Assembly (NCBI GenBank): GCA_026993355.1
Contig: JALWTX010000006.1
Location: 154,762-218,761 of the forward strand
Source: Flavobacteriales bacterium
GTDB taxonomy: Bacteria > Bacteroidota > Bacteroidia > Flavobacteriales > Flavobacteriaceae
DNA: 64,000 bases
Direction: 5' to 3'
Position 1 is the first letter of the stretch. Each line of letters opens with the position of its first letter. The notes under the pieces were generated by a model, which ran no database searches, was not told where the DNA came from, and saw nothing but the letters and a program-made list of their open reading frames with translations. A program made the translations under genes and the position numbers. Below, piece after piece: positions 48,529-57,050 of the stretch.

Positions 48529-49503
48529 TTAGTCACCTAATCCAACACGTTGAAAACCGGTTATTTCTAAATCTTGATCTATACTTTTAATATAATCATT
48601 AACGGTCATATTACCATCTTTGATATAATCTTGGTCTAACAAACACGCTTCTTTGTCCAAGGTTGTATTGTCATCGATAAAACGTTGTAATTTGCCCGGT
48701 ACAATACGATCCCAAATTTTTTCGGGTTTACCTTGCGCTTTCAGTTCTGCTTCAATTTCGGCTTTGGCTTGCGCAATAACTTCATCGGGCAATTGTGCTT
48801 TAGAAATATATTTAGGAACGTGTTTTAGGGTTTTGCCCAAACGTGCCAATTCAATATTTTCTTTTTCAATAGCAGCAATACGCGCACCGGTTTCTGCTTC
48901 TAAAAATTCGGGCGTAAAATCTTTATAGCTTAATACCAAAGGCTTCATAGCGGCAACTTGCATGGCAATATTACGCGCTACTTCAGCAGCTTTATCGAAA
49001 GATTTATTCAAGCCTGCCAATGCCGCAATTTTATTATTGGCGTGCACATAAGAACCGACAAAAGGTGCTTCTAAAGATTTAAAATCACCAATTTCGATTT
49101 TTTCACCAATGACACCGGTTTGTTCAATTACTTTGTCATTAATGGTGCCATCTTCAAATGGTGCCGCCAAAAATTCTTCTTTGGTATTATAGTTTAAAGC
49201 AATATCTGCCATTTTGTTAGCCAAATTAACAAAGTCGTCATTTTTGGCCACAAAGTCGGTTTCACAATTTAAAGTAAAGACCACACCTTTGGTATTATCG
49301 TCATTGACGCGGGCAATGGCAACACCCTCGGAGGAATCACGGTCGGCACGTTTAGCAGCCACTTTTTGGCCTTTTTTACGTAACACGGCAATCGCTTCGT
49401 CAAAATCGCCATTTGCTTCGACCAATGCTTTTTTGCAATCCATCATACCGGCACCGGTCATGTCTCTTAATTTTTTTACATCTGCGGCTTTAATATCTGC
49501 CAT
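48529..49503 (-). CDS. tsf: Translation elongation factor Ts
   Basis: This nucleotide-exchange factor for EF-Tu has 324 residues. The N-terminal UBA-like domain has the signature VKKLRDMTGAGMMDCKKAL, and the EF-Tu contact TDFVAKND is near residue 80. The core is the longer Bacteroidota form with the C-terminal module KIWDRIVPGKLQRF. It is last in the ribosomal-protein operon, 36 bases after rpsB, and ends at a terminator. Confidence 0.98.
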   Translation of the reverse strand: MADIKAADVKKLRDMTGAGMMDCKKALVEANGDFDEAIAVLRKKGQKVAAKRADRDSSEGVAIARVNDDNTKGVVFTLNCETDFVAKNDDFVNLANKMADIALNYNTKEEFLAAPFEDGTINDKVIEQTGVIGEKIEIGDFKSLEAPFVGSYVHANNKIAALAGLNKSFDKAAEVARNIAMQVAAMKPLVLSYKDFTPEFLEAETGARIAAIEKENIELARLGKTLKHVPKYISKAQLPDEVIAQAKAEIEAELKAQGKPEKIWDRIVPGKLQRFIDDNTTLDKEACLLDQDYIKDGNMTVNDYIKSIDQDLEITGFQRVGLGD

Positions 49504-49539
49504 AATTTTATATTTTTTAGATTAATAGATGTTTAAATA

Positions 49540-50340
49540 TTATTTTTCCTCAGTTTGAGCAGGTTCTTCAGGTTGTGCTTCTGCCTTTACTTCGGCTTTT
49601 TCAGCCATTTGTTTAGCTGCTTCTTTTTCTGCTTTAGCTTTTTCCTTTTCTTCTTTTCTGATGGCTAAACCTTCGGCAATAGCATCGGTTAGGTATTCTA
49701 ATACCAAATCGATAGATTTTGAGGCATCGTCATTGGCAGGAATAGGATAGGTTACCTTACGCGGGTCGGTATTGGTATCGACCATGGCAAAGATCGGAAT
49801 GCCTAATTTGTTAGCTTCGGCAACAGCAACGTGTTCTTTGTTGATGTCAACTACCACCAATGCCGCAGGCAAACGTGTCATATCGACAATAGAACCCAAG
49901 TTTTTTTCTAATTTAGCTCTTAAACGGTCTGTTTGTAAACGTTCTTTTTTTGATAAGGTTTCGTACGTACCGTCTTTTTTCATTTTGTCAATCGCAGCCA
50001 TTTTTTTGATGGCTTTACGAATGGTCACAAAGTTGGTTAACATACCACCAGGCCATCTTTCGGCAATATATGGCATATTAACTTTTTTGGCTTTATCAGC
50101 TATAATTTCTTTTGCTTGTTTTTTGGTAGAAACAAATAAAATTTTTCTACCGGCAGAGGCAATTTGTTTCAAAGCTTTTTGGGCTTCGTCAATTTTTGCC
50201 GCCGTTTTATATAAATTGATGATGTGAATACCGTTTTTTTTGCCATAGATGTATGGCGCCATGTTCGGATTCCACTTTTTGGTTAAGTGACCAAAGTGGG
50301 CTCCTGCATTTAATAATTCTTGTATATCTACTTTTTTCAT
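49540..50340 (-). CDS. rpsB: 30S ribosomal protein S2
   Basis: The 266-residue S2 protein starts with LLNAGAHFGHLTKKWNPNM and has AERWPGGMLTNF and PIFAMVDTNTDP. The last ~40 residues form an Ala/Glu/Lys-rich acidic tail (EEPAQTEEK), common in Bacteroidota. It lies 94 bases after rpsI and 36 before tsf. That 94-base gap is the longest in the operon and could hold a regulatory leader, since S2 represses its own operon in other bacteria; I see no clear motif. Confidence 0.98.
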   Translation of the reverse strand: MKKVDIQELLNAGAHFGHLTKKWNPNMAPYIYGKKNGIHIINLYKTAAKIDEAQKALKQIASAGRKILFVSTKKQAKEIIADKAKKVNMPYIAERWPGGMLTNFVTIRKAIKKMAAIDKMKKDGTYETLSKKERLQTDRLRAKLEKNLGSIVDMTRLPAALVVVDINKEHVAVAEANKLGIPIFAMVDTNTDPRKVTYPIPANDDASKSIDLVLEYLTDAIAEGLAIRKEEKEKAKAEKEAAKQMAEKAEVKAEAQPEEPAQTEEK

Positions 50341-50434
50341 TTTTTATTTTTTAGTTTACGTTCCGTAAAATTAGCAATATGCCATTTTGGGACATATTTG
50401 GATGCTAAACTAAGAACAGATTAATTGATAATGA

Positions 50435-50821
50435 TTAACGTTTAGAGAATTGGAATTTCTTACGTGCTTTAGGTTGGCCGTATTTTTTACGCTCTACCAT
50501 ACGCGGATCTCTGGTCATTAATTTTTCTTTCTTCAACAAAGGTTTAAATTCCGGATTAACTTCGACCAAAGCTCTGGCAATACCCAAACGTAATGCTTCT
50601 GCTTGTCCTGTAACGCCGCCCCCTTTAATGGTTGCATTTACATCAAACTTACCTTCTGTATCAGTAATGACAAAGGGTTGCGCCACTGCTTTAAGGTGAG
50701 CCGGCACAGTGAAATATTCATTCACGTCTTTACCGTTAATAACAATTTTTCCGGTTCCTTCATTTAAGAAAACTCTGGCTACAGAGGTTTTTCTTCTTCC
50801 GATAGTATGAATTGTATCCAT
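50435..50821 (-). CDS. rpsI: 30S ribosomal protein S9
   Basis: The 128-residue S9 protein has IGRRKTSVARVFL at the N terminus, GGGVTGQAEALRLGIARAL centrally, and the decoding-centre tail KKFQFSKR. It overlaps rplM by one base, the standard rplM-rpsI pairing. Confidence 0.98.
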   Translation of the reverse strand: MDTIHTIGRRKTSVARVFLNEGTGKIVINGKDVNEYFTVPAHLKAVAQPFVITDTEGKFDVNATIKGGGVTGQAEALRLGIARALVEVNPEFKPLLKKEKLMTRDPRMVERKKYGQPKARKKFQFSKR

Positions 50822-51282
50822 TATTTAAATTCGTTTAAATCAATTTTTTTAGGTTTTTGTGCTTCTTGTTTATGCTCTGCACCGGCATATACATAAAGAT
50901 TTTTATAAATCTTACGACCCAATCTGTTTTTGGGCAACATTCCTTTAACAGCATTTTCTACCAAACGAATAGGATGTTTAGCCAATAATTTTTCTGCTGT
51001 TATTTCGCGTCTTCCACCGGGATATCCGGTATGTTTAACATAAACCTTGTCTTGCCATTTGTTGCCGCTTAATGCAATTTTGTCTGCATTAATAACCACA
51101 ACGTTATCGCCACAATCAACGTGAGGCGTGAAGTTAGGTTTGTGTTTTCCCCTGATCAACTTGGCAACTTTTGAAGCCAAACGACCTAATGTCTGTCCTT
51201 CTGCATCGACAAGTAACCATTCTTTATTGACGGTCTTGTCATTTGCTGAAATTGTTTTGTAACTTAATGTATTCACTTTCAT
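50821..51282 (-). CDS. rplM: 50S ribosomal protein L13
   Basis: This is a large-subunit assembly protein of 153 residues. Landmarks are [34 protein letters not shown] and the [18 protein letters not shown] segment. It is first in the operon rplM-rpsI-rpsB-tsf and has a full promoter match upstream; its stop overlaps the rpsI start. Confidence 0.98.
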   Translation of the reverse strand: MKVNTLSYKTISANDKTVNKEWLLVDAEGQTLGRLASKVAKLIRGKHKPNFTPHVDCGDNVVVINADKIALSGNKWQDKVYVKHTGYPGGRREITAEKLLAKHPIRLVENAVKGMLPKNRLGRKIYKNLYVYAGAEHKQEAQKPKKIDLNEFK

Positions 51283-51320
51283 TCAATTTTCGATTAATAA
51301 TTCGATTCTAAAACGGTTTG

Positions 51321-51350
51321 CAAATTTATGAATATTTTTTTGAATGACAA
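51321..51350 (-). promoter_or_regulatory. Bacteroidota-type promoter for the rplM operon
   Basis: On the minus strand, TTG (51350-51348), 19 bases, then TAAATTTG (51328-51321) is an exact -33/-7 match. The predicted leader is about 30 bases. The rest of the 263-base rplM-prs gap holds the prs -7 box and nothing else I recognise. Confidence 0.8.
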
Positions 51351-51515
51351 AACGATTCGTTTATCATTTTGTTGGAGGTAAAATGGATTCAGGCGAATTG
51401 AAAATAAATTTAGGTCCAAATCGAATATTTAATTTGAAAGTGATTTATAGATTTGAATATTTGATAAACGAAAATAAGTTTTCAACAAGAAATTTTTAAT
51501 ATAAATTAAAAAAAT

Positions 51516-51523
51516 TACCTTTG
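51516..51523 (+). promoter_or_regulatory. -7 element of prs
   Basis: TACCTTTG is a full TAnnTTTG match 22 bases before the prs ATG. The upstream region is very A/T-rich with no clear TTG. Confidence 0.5.
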
Positions 51524-51545
51524 TATTTGAAATAAAAAACCTGTC

Positions 51546-52490
51546 ATGTCCTCAAAAAAAATTAAAGAAGCCAAAATATTTGCCAGTTCGCAAAGCCGCG
51601 ACTTGGCCCAAAAAATAGCCGATGCATTTGGCAAACCCTTAGGAAAAGTAGAATTGCAAAAGTTTAAAGACGGCGAATTCAAACCTTCCTATAAAGAATC
51701 TATTCGTGGCAAACGTGTCTTTATTATCGGTTCGACTTTTGCGCCTTCAGATAACCTGATGGAAATCTTACTGATGATTGATGCAGCCAAGCGTGCCTCT
51801 GCCGAATATATAGATGTGGTTATCCCCTACTTTGGCTGGGCGCGTCAGGAGCGCAAAGATGAGCCGCGCGTGCCTATCGCCGCCAAATTAGTAGCCAACA
51901 TGTTAGAATCGGCCGGCGCCTCAAGGGTTATTACCATGGACCTACACGCCGATCCTATTCAAGGTTTTTTCGAAATACCCGTAGACCATTTATATTCCAG
52001 CACCATATTTATTCCCTATATCCAAAGTTTAAATTTAGACAACTTGGTTATTGCATCCCCCGATATGGGTGGCTCCAAAAGAGCTTATGCTTATTCCAAA
52101 TTGTTAAAAAGTGATGTGGTTATTTGTTACAAGCAACGAAAAAAAGCCAATGTCATTGGCAGTATGGAACTCATTGGAAATGTAGAAGGTAAAAACGTTG
52201 TTTTAGTTGACGATATTATTGATACCGGTGGTACTTTGGTCAAAGCAGCCTCGCTTATGAAGGAAAAAGGTGCCAAAAGTGTCCGTGCCATTTGCACCCA
52301 TGCATTGCTATCCGACAATGCGCAAGAACGTATTGCCAACTCTGATATTGAAGAATTGGTGGTAACCGATTCTATCCCCAGAAAAATTTTGTCAAAGAAA
52401 ATAAAAGTGCTAACTTGCGCCCCTCTATTTGCAGATGTCATGCATAATGTACATGTGCATAAATCCATCAGTTCCAAGTTTATCATGTAA
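51546..52490 (+). CDS. prs: Ribose-phosphate pyrophosphokinase
   Basis: This enzyme makes PRPP from ribose 5-phosphate and ATP for nucleotide, His and Trp synthesis. The 314-residue protein has the flexible ATP loop with DAAKRASAEYIDVVIPYFGWARQERKD, the catalytic VITMDLHADPIQGFF and the PRPP-binding loop VVLVDDIIDTGGTLVKA. It is complete and of usual length. rplY follows after 46 bases, and the pair may be co-transcribed. Confidence 0.97.
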   Translation: MSSKKIKEAKIFASSQSRDLAQKIADAFGKPLGKVELQKFKDGEFKPSYKESIRGKRVFIIGSTFAPSDNLMEILLMIDAAKRASAEYIDVVIPYFGWARQERKDEPRVPIAAKLVANMLESAGASRVITMDLHADPIQGFFEIPVDHLYSSTIFIPYIQSLNLDNLVIASPDMGGSKRAYAYSKLLKSDVVICYKQRKKANVIGSMELIGNVEGKNVVLVDDIIDTGGTLVKAASLMKEKGAKSVRAICTHALLSDNAQERIANSDIEELVVTDSIPRKILSKKIKVLTCAPLFADVMHNVHVHKSISSKFIM

Positions 52491-52536
52491 CGGATGAAAT
52501 AGAAATTAAATTATAAATTAATAAAAACCAAAAGTA

Positions 52537-53127
52537 ATGAAATCATTAACAATTAAAGGCTCAAAAAGAGAAAGCGTGGGCAAAAAAGCTACTAAAGCCC
52601 TACGTAATGCTGGACGTGTCCCTTGCGTTTTGTACGGAGGTGACGAACCAATGCATTTTTCAGCAGACGAACGTGCATTCAAAAATTTAGTCTACACGCC
52701 GGAAACGCATACCGTTGTGATTGAACTCGAAGATGGCAGCCAACACAATGCCATTATGCAAGATATTCAATTTCATCCGGTAACGGATAAAATTTTACAC
52801 GTCGACTTTTACCGCTTATTCCCCGACAAAGAAGTAACCGTTACCGTTCCGGTCAAAACCGAAGGTGTGGCACCCGGTATTATTAAAGGGGGTTCTTTAA
52901 GTTTGACTATGAAAAAACTTAAGGTAAAAGCCATTCCCGAAAATTTACCCGATGCCGTTGTGGTGGACATCAGCAAATTAGATATTGGCGACAAAGTTTA
53001 TGTTTCGGAATTAAGAAACGACAAATATAAATTAATGCATCCGGACAATGTTGTTGTGGTACAAGTTAAGATGTCCAGAGCAGCTATGAAAGCCGCGCAA
53101 GAAGCCAAAGCAGCTGCTAAAAAATAA
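52537..53127 (+). CDS. rplY: 50S ribosomal protein L25 (CTC form)
   Basis: The 196-residue protein binds 5S rRNA. The N-terminal L25 domain has [26 protein letters not shown], and the C-terminal TL5/CTC beta domain has [11 protein letters not shown] and [20 protein letters not shown]. An Ala/Lys-rich tail ends it. It ends at a terminator. Confidence 0.95.
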   Translation: MKSLTIKGSKRESVGKKATKALRNAGRVPCVLYGGDEPMHFSADERAFKNLVYTPETHTVVIELEDGSQHNAIMQDIQFHPVTDKILHVDFYRLFPDKEVTVTVPVKTEGVAPGIIKGGSLSLTMKKLKVKAIPENLPDAVVVDISKLDIGDKVYVSELRNDKYKLMHPDNVVVVQVKMSRAAMKAAQEAKAAAKK

Positions 53128-53153
53128 GTTTATTTTTTAATTAAACATAAACC

Positions 53154-53181
53154 AGGTCACCTTTTTAGGTGGCCTTTTTTG
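53154..53181 (+). terminator. Terminator of prs-rplY
   Basis: AGGTCACCT and AGGTGGCCT pair (one G-T) around a four-T loop and run into six T. Confidence 0.85.
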
Positions 53182-53226
53182 TTTTAAAACCCACAAAACT
53201 TTTGTACTTTTACAAAAATATTTTTT

Positions 53227-54090
53227 ATGGCGTATTCAAAAAAAAAGAAACCGGATTTACTTAAAAAATTGACCTATCATTACCGTGTATTAATTATCAA
53301 TGATGACACTTATGATGAGAAACTCAGTTTTAGGCTCAATCGCTTAAATGTCTTTGTATTTACCGGTTTATTTGCCTTTTTTCTTATTCTGCTCACCACC
53401 GTTCTTATTGCTTTTACCCCTATAAAAACTTATATTCCCGGGTACATTGCTCCCGGGTTGCGCAAACAAGCTATTCATCTGCAAATAAAAACGGACTCTC
53501 TTGAAAAAGCCCTCCGCCTTAATAATTATTATGTCAACCAATTAAGAAAAGTGTTGAATAATGAAATAAGTATGGAAGATTTTAATAAAAATTATTCCCT
53601 TAAAAGTATCAATCCGGACACCCTAAAACTGGCACCGGGCAAAGTTGACTCACTCTTACGAAAAGAAGTAGAAGAACGCGAACGGTTTAAAGTCAACAAG
53701 CAAAACAACACTTTGTCTTATAATTTCATGGCACCGGTCAAAGGAATTGTGGTCAATAATTTTAACCCGAAGAAAAAACATTTTGGCGTTGATATTGCTT
53801 TGTCTAAAGGTACACCCGTTAAAAGTATCGAAAAAGGACGTGTAATCTTTGCCGATTGGTCTGCCACTACCGGCAACACCATTATTATTTCGCATCCGCA
53901 TAATGTCGTATCTATCTACAAACACAATAAAAAATTGTTGCGCAAAACCGGTGATCTCGTTCAACAAGGAGAAGCAATCGCTCTGTCGGGCAATACCGGC
54001 AAACAAACCACCGGCCCGCATTTACATTTCGAATTGTGGATTAAAGACACCCCTGTAAATCCGGAAGATTTTATCAATTTTAACCAATAA
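53227..54090 (+). CDS. Membrane-anchored M23-family peptidase
   Basis: The 287-residue protein has a basic cytosolic start, one membrane helix (about 42-63), a periplasmic coiled coil (about 75-165) and a LytM/M23 domain. The zinc site is complete: His185 and Asp189 in HFGVD, and His265 and His267 in HLHFE. It either cuts peptidoglycan cross-links or regulates other wall enzymes. GH3 starts three bases after its stop, so it heads a M23-GH3-DUF4286 operon. Confidence 0.9.
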   Translation: MAYSKKKKPDLLKKLTYHYRVLIINDDTYDEKLSFRLNRLNVFVFTGLFAFFLILLTTVLIAFTPIKTYIPGYIAPGLRKQAIHLQIKTDSLEKALRLNNYYVNQLRKVLNNEISMEDFNKNYSLKSINPDTLKLAPGKVDSLLRKEVEERERFKVNKQNNTLSYNFMAPVKGIVVNNFNPKKKHFGVDIALSKGTPVKSIEKGRVIFADWSATTGNTIIISHPHNVVSIYKHNKKLLRKTGDLVQQGEAIALSGNTGKQTTGPHLHFELWIKDTPVNPEDFINFNQ

Positions 54091-54093
54091 ACT

Positions 54094-55608
54094 ATGGGAT
54101 TAAAATCTGTTTTAGCTAAACTATATGCCCGCCAAGTGGTTAAAAAGAATCAAAAATGGATACAAAATCCATTAGCGGCACAACAGACTACTTTTAAACA
54201 ACTTGTCAGTCAGGCAGCCCATACCCAATTTGGAAAAGACCATAATTTTAACCATATTACTGACTATCACACTTTCAAAAAAAACGTTCCTTTACGTAAC
54301 TACGAACAATTCAAGCCTTATATTGACCGCATCATGAATGGCGAATATAATGTTTTATGGAAAGGGCGCCCGCTCTATTTTGCCAAAACCTCCGGTACCA
54401 CATCGGGTGTAAAATATATTCCGATCAGTAAAGAATCAATGCCTTATCATATCACCGGCGCCAAACATGCTTTGTTACATTATATATATGAAACCGGACG
54501 GGCAGATTTTGTAGAAGGTAAAATGATTTTCTTACAAGGGAGCCCTGTCTTAAAACAAGTTGGCGGAATTAAAACAGGCCGTTTATCCGGCATTGCGGCC
54601 CATTATGTGCCACGATATTTGCAAAAAAACCGACTGCCCAGTTGGGAAACCAACATTATTGAAGATTGGGAAACCAAAGTACAAGCCATTGTTGATGAAA
54701 CCGTAAATGAAGATATGCGGCTGATTAGTGGCATTCCCTCATGGGTTCAAACCTATTTTGAAAAACTCATAGCCAAAAAAGGGCGTCCTGTTGGTGATAT
54801 CTTTCCGCATTTTAATTTGTTTGTGTATGGCGGATTAAATTTTGAACCTTACCGTCAGAAATTCAATCAATTAATCGGGCGAAAAGTAGACAGTTTGGAA
54901 CTTTACCCCGCTTCAGAAGGTTTTTTTGCCTACCAAGACAAACCGGAAAGAGATGATTTACTGTTGCTTACACAACACGGCATGTTTTATGAGTTTGTGC
55001 CGGTTGAAGAGATTTTCAATCTCAATCCAACGCGTTTATCCTTGGCTGACGTTGAGAGAGGTGTGCAATATGCCCTGGTATTAAATACCAATGCCGGTTT
55101 ATGGGGCTACATTATCGGTGATACGGTCATGTTTACTTCCACCAAGCCATACCGCTTAAAGGTTACCGGCCGCATCAAACATTTCATTTCGGCTTTTGGT
55201 GAGCATGTCATTGCCAAAGAAGTAGAAACGGCCATCAAAACCGCCATTGACAAAACCGGTTTCAATATTAACGAGTTTAGTGTCGCCCCACAAATAAATC
55301 CGTCTGAAGGTTTACCTTATCACGAATGGCTGGTCGAATTTGATCAAACGCCCGGTAATTTGTCAGACTTTACACAAGTCATAGAAAAGACCATGCAAGC
55401 TCAAAATCCCTATTACAAAGATTTAATAAAAGGAAAAATTCTTAAACCTGCCGTTATCACACCGGTAAAAAAAGGTGGGTTTGAGGCTTATATGAAAAGT
55501 ATCGGTAAATTAGGCGGACAAAACAAGCTCCCCCATTTGTCCGATGGTCGAAAAATTGCCGATGCCCTTTACCAAATGAAATTAATAGAAATTAAAAACC
55601 AGTTATAA
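54094..55608 (+). CDS. GH3 auxin-responsive-promoter family protein
   Basis: The 504-residue enzyme belongs to the ANL adenylating superfamily. The phosphate-binding loop is FAKTSGTTSGVKYIPIS, the acyl site is ELYPASEGFFAYQ, and YIIGDTVMFTSTKPYRLKVTGRIKHFISAFGEH is the hinge region. Plant GH3 proteins join amino acids to hormones; bacterial members probably make acyl-adenylates for amide or ester formation, with unknown substrate. It lies between the M23 gene and DUF4286, with a one-base overlap into the latter. Confidence 0.9.
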   Translation: MGLKSVLAKLYARQVVKKNQKWIQNPLAAQQTTFKQLVSQAAHTQFGKDHNFNHITDYHTFKKNVPLRNYEQFKPYIDRIMNGEYNVLWKGRPLYFAKTSGTTSGVKYIPISKESMPYHITGAKHALLHYIYETGRADFVEGKMIFLQGSPVLKQVGGIKTGRLSGIAAHYVPRYLQKNRLPSWETNIIEDWETKVQAIVDETVNEDMRLISGIPSWVQTYFEKLIAKKGRPVGDIFPHFNLFVYGGLNFEPYRQKFNQLIGRKVDSLELYPASEGFFAYQDKPERDDLLLLTQHGMFYEFVPVEEIFNLNPTRLSLADVERGVQYALVLNTNAGLWGYIIGDTVMFTSTKPYRLKVTGRIKHFISAFGEHVIAKEVETAIKTAIDKTGFNINEFSVAPQINPSEGLPYHEWLVEFDQTPGNLSDFTQVIEKTMQAQNPYYKDLIKGKILKPAVITPVKKGGFEAYMKSIGKLGGQNKLPHLSDGRKIADALYQMKLIEIKNQL

Positions 55609-55937
55609 TGTACATTTATAATATTACTTTTAATGTTGATCCCGAAATAGAACAAGCTTGGTTGCATTATATACAAAACACCTTTATTCCGCAAATGTTA
55701 AAAAGCGGCTTGCTCAACAAATCCGTTACCAGCAAAATCATGGTAGATGAAGCCCAAGGCACCTCCTACTCTATCCAGTTTATGGCCGATAAACAAGAAG
55801 ATTTGAAAAAATTTATTAAGGAGGAGTTATATCCCATCCTCAACCAATTACACTTAAAGTTCAGCCCAAAAATGGTTTATTTTGCCACCGAATTAGATGT
55901 AATTGACCAGCAAGAACATCCGCAAAAGCCTGAATGA
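55608..55937 (+). CDS. DUF4286 family protein
   Basis: This 109-residue cytosolic protein starts MYIYNITFNVDPEIEQAW, the DUF4286 pattern of a small ferredoxin-like alpha/beta fold. KFIKEELYPILNQLHLKF and PKMVYFATELDVI are typical. The function is unknown. Its ATG overlaps the GH3 stop (TAATG), so it is translationally coupled. Confidence 0.9.
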   Translation: MYIYNITFNVDPEIEQAWLHYIQNTFIPQMLKSGLLNKSVTSKIMVDEAQGTSYSIQFMADKQEDLKKFIKEELYPILNQLHLKFSPKMVYFATELDVIDQQEHPQKPE

Positions 55938-56002
55938 TTTTAGCCTTTTATTAAAAAAACACCCTTGAAATAACCTATTATTACACTTAAAAAATTAAAC
56001 TT

Positions 56003-56761
56003 ATGAGAACCAAAATAGTTGCCGGCAACTGGAAAATGAATAAAACCTTGCCGGAAGCCATCCAATTAATCAATGATTTAAAAAGCATGGTTAAACCCGA
56101 CAAAAGCGTTGAGGTGATTATTGCCCCCTCCTATGTCAATTTGCCAAAAGCCGTTGAACTTTTAAACGACTTTCCTATAAAGGTCTCCGCCCAAAATATG
56201 CATTTTGCTGACCATGGCGCCTACACCGGTGAAGTGTCGGCCGATATGCTTAAAGCCATTGGAGTTGAAACGGTAATTTTGGGTCATAGCGAACGGCGGG
56301 CTTATTTTAATGAAACTGATGATATCTTACAAAATAAAGCCCACAAAGCTTATGAAAAGCAAATGACCAACATTTTTTGCGTTGGTGAACAACTGGAAGA
56401 CCGTCAGGCCGGCAAACATTTCGACGTGGTTAAAAATCAATTGTCCAAAGCATTGTTTGCATTGCCGCTACAAGCCTATAAAAAAATAATTATTGCCTAC
56501 GAACCGGTATGGGCCATAGGTACCGGCGAAACAGCCACCCCGTCTCAAGCTCAAGAAATGCATCATTTTATACGCGAAAGTTTGGCCAAAAAATATGGAC
56601 GTGAATTAGCCAGTCATGTCCGGATTTTATATGGAGGAAGTGTTAAACCGGCCAATGCCGCTGAAATATTTGCCCAACCCGATGTAGATGGCGGCCTTAT
56701 TGGCGGTGCCTCACTCAATGCCAAAGACTTTAACGCCATTATTGAGGCCGCAAAATCTTGA
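56003..56761 (+). CDS. tpiA: Triose-phosphate isomerase
   Basis: This glycolytic TIM-barrel enzyme interconverts dihydroxyacetone phosphate and glyceraldehyde 3-phosphate. The 252-residue protein has Asn9 and Lys11 in GNWKMN, catalytic His95 in GHSERRA and Glu167 in AYEPVWAIGTG, with loop 6 intact and LYGGSVKPANA near the end. It lies 65 bases after DUF4286. The 289-base gap to sucC is filled with repeats. Confidence 0.98.
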   Translation: MRTKIVAGNWKMNKTLPEAIQLINDLKSMVKPDKSVEVIIAPSYVNLPKAVELLNDFPIKVSAQNMHFADHGAYTGEVSADMLKAIGVETVILGHSERRAYFNETDDILQNKAHKAYEKQMTNIFCVGEQLEDRQAGKHFDVVKNQLSKALFALPLQAYKKIIIAYEPVWAIGTGETATPSQAQEMHHFIRESLAKKYGRELASHVRILYGGSVKPANAAEIFAQPDVDGGLIGGASLNAKDFNAIIEAAKS

Positions 56762-56842
56762 TTTTTATCAGTTATATTTGAAAACAAATTATTACATTTG
56801 TGGACGTTGAAATAAAAAGTGAGAATTCATAATTGAACAGGT

Positions 56843-56919
56843 GATTTCTCACTACGTTCGAAATGACAGGCTTGTCATTTGACAGAGGGAGGGAAGTTAC
56901 GACAAACGATGGAGAATCT
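56843..56919. repeat. Family B repeat, inverted pair
   Basis: A forward copy (56843-56868; GATTTCTC, then CGAAATGACA) faces an inverted copy (56873-56919; TGTCATTT, ending GGAGAATCT) across the four bases GGCT. The inverted copy has a ~19-base GA-rich insertion after TGTCATTT. The same motif recurs at 56979-57013 and at 63814-64000. Confidence 0.7.
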
Positions 56920-56978
56920 TAATTAACTTTAAATAAGAGTAATTGATATATTTCTATATATCGTTGAAATATCTGACT

Positions 56979-57013
56979 TGTCATTCCGACAACGTGAAGC
57001 GATGAGGAATCTC
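56979..57013 (-). repeat. Family B repeat, single inverted copy
   Basis: TGTCATTCCGACAACGTGAA followed by GCGATGAGGAATCTC is the reverse complement of the family consensus, with GG for AA beside the ATGACA end. It lies 37 bases before the sucC start. Confidence 0.7.
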
Positions 57014-57037
57014 AAATAACCAAATAACCGAATAACC
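57014..57037. repeat. Three tandem 8-base repeats before sucC
   Basis: AAATAACC, AAATAACC and GAATAACC follow one another directly, ending 13 bases before the sucC ATG. Confidence 0.75.
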
Positions 57038-57050
57038 AAAAAAAATAATT

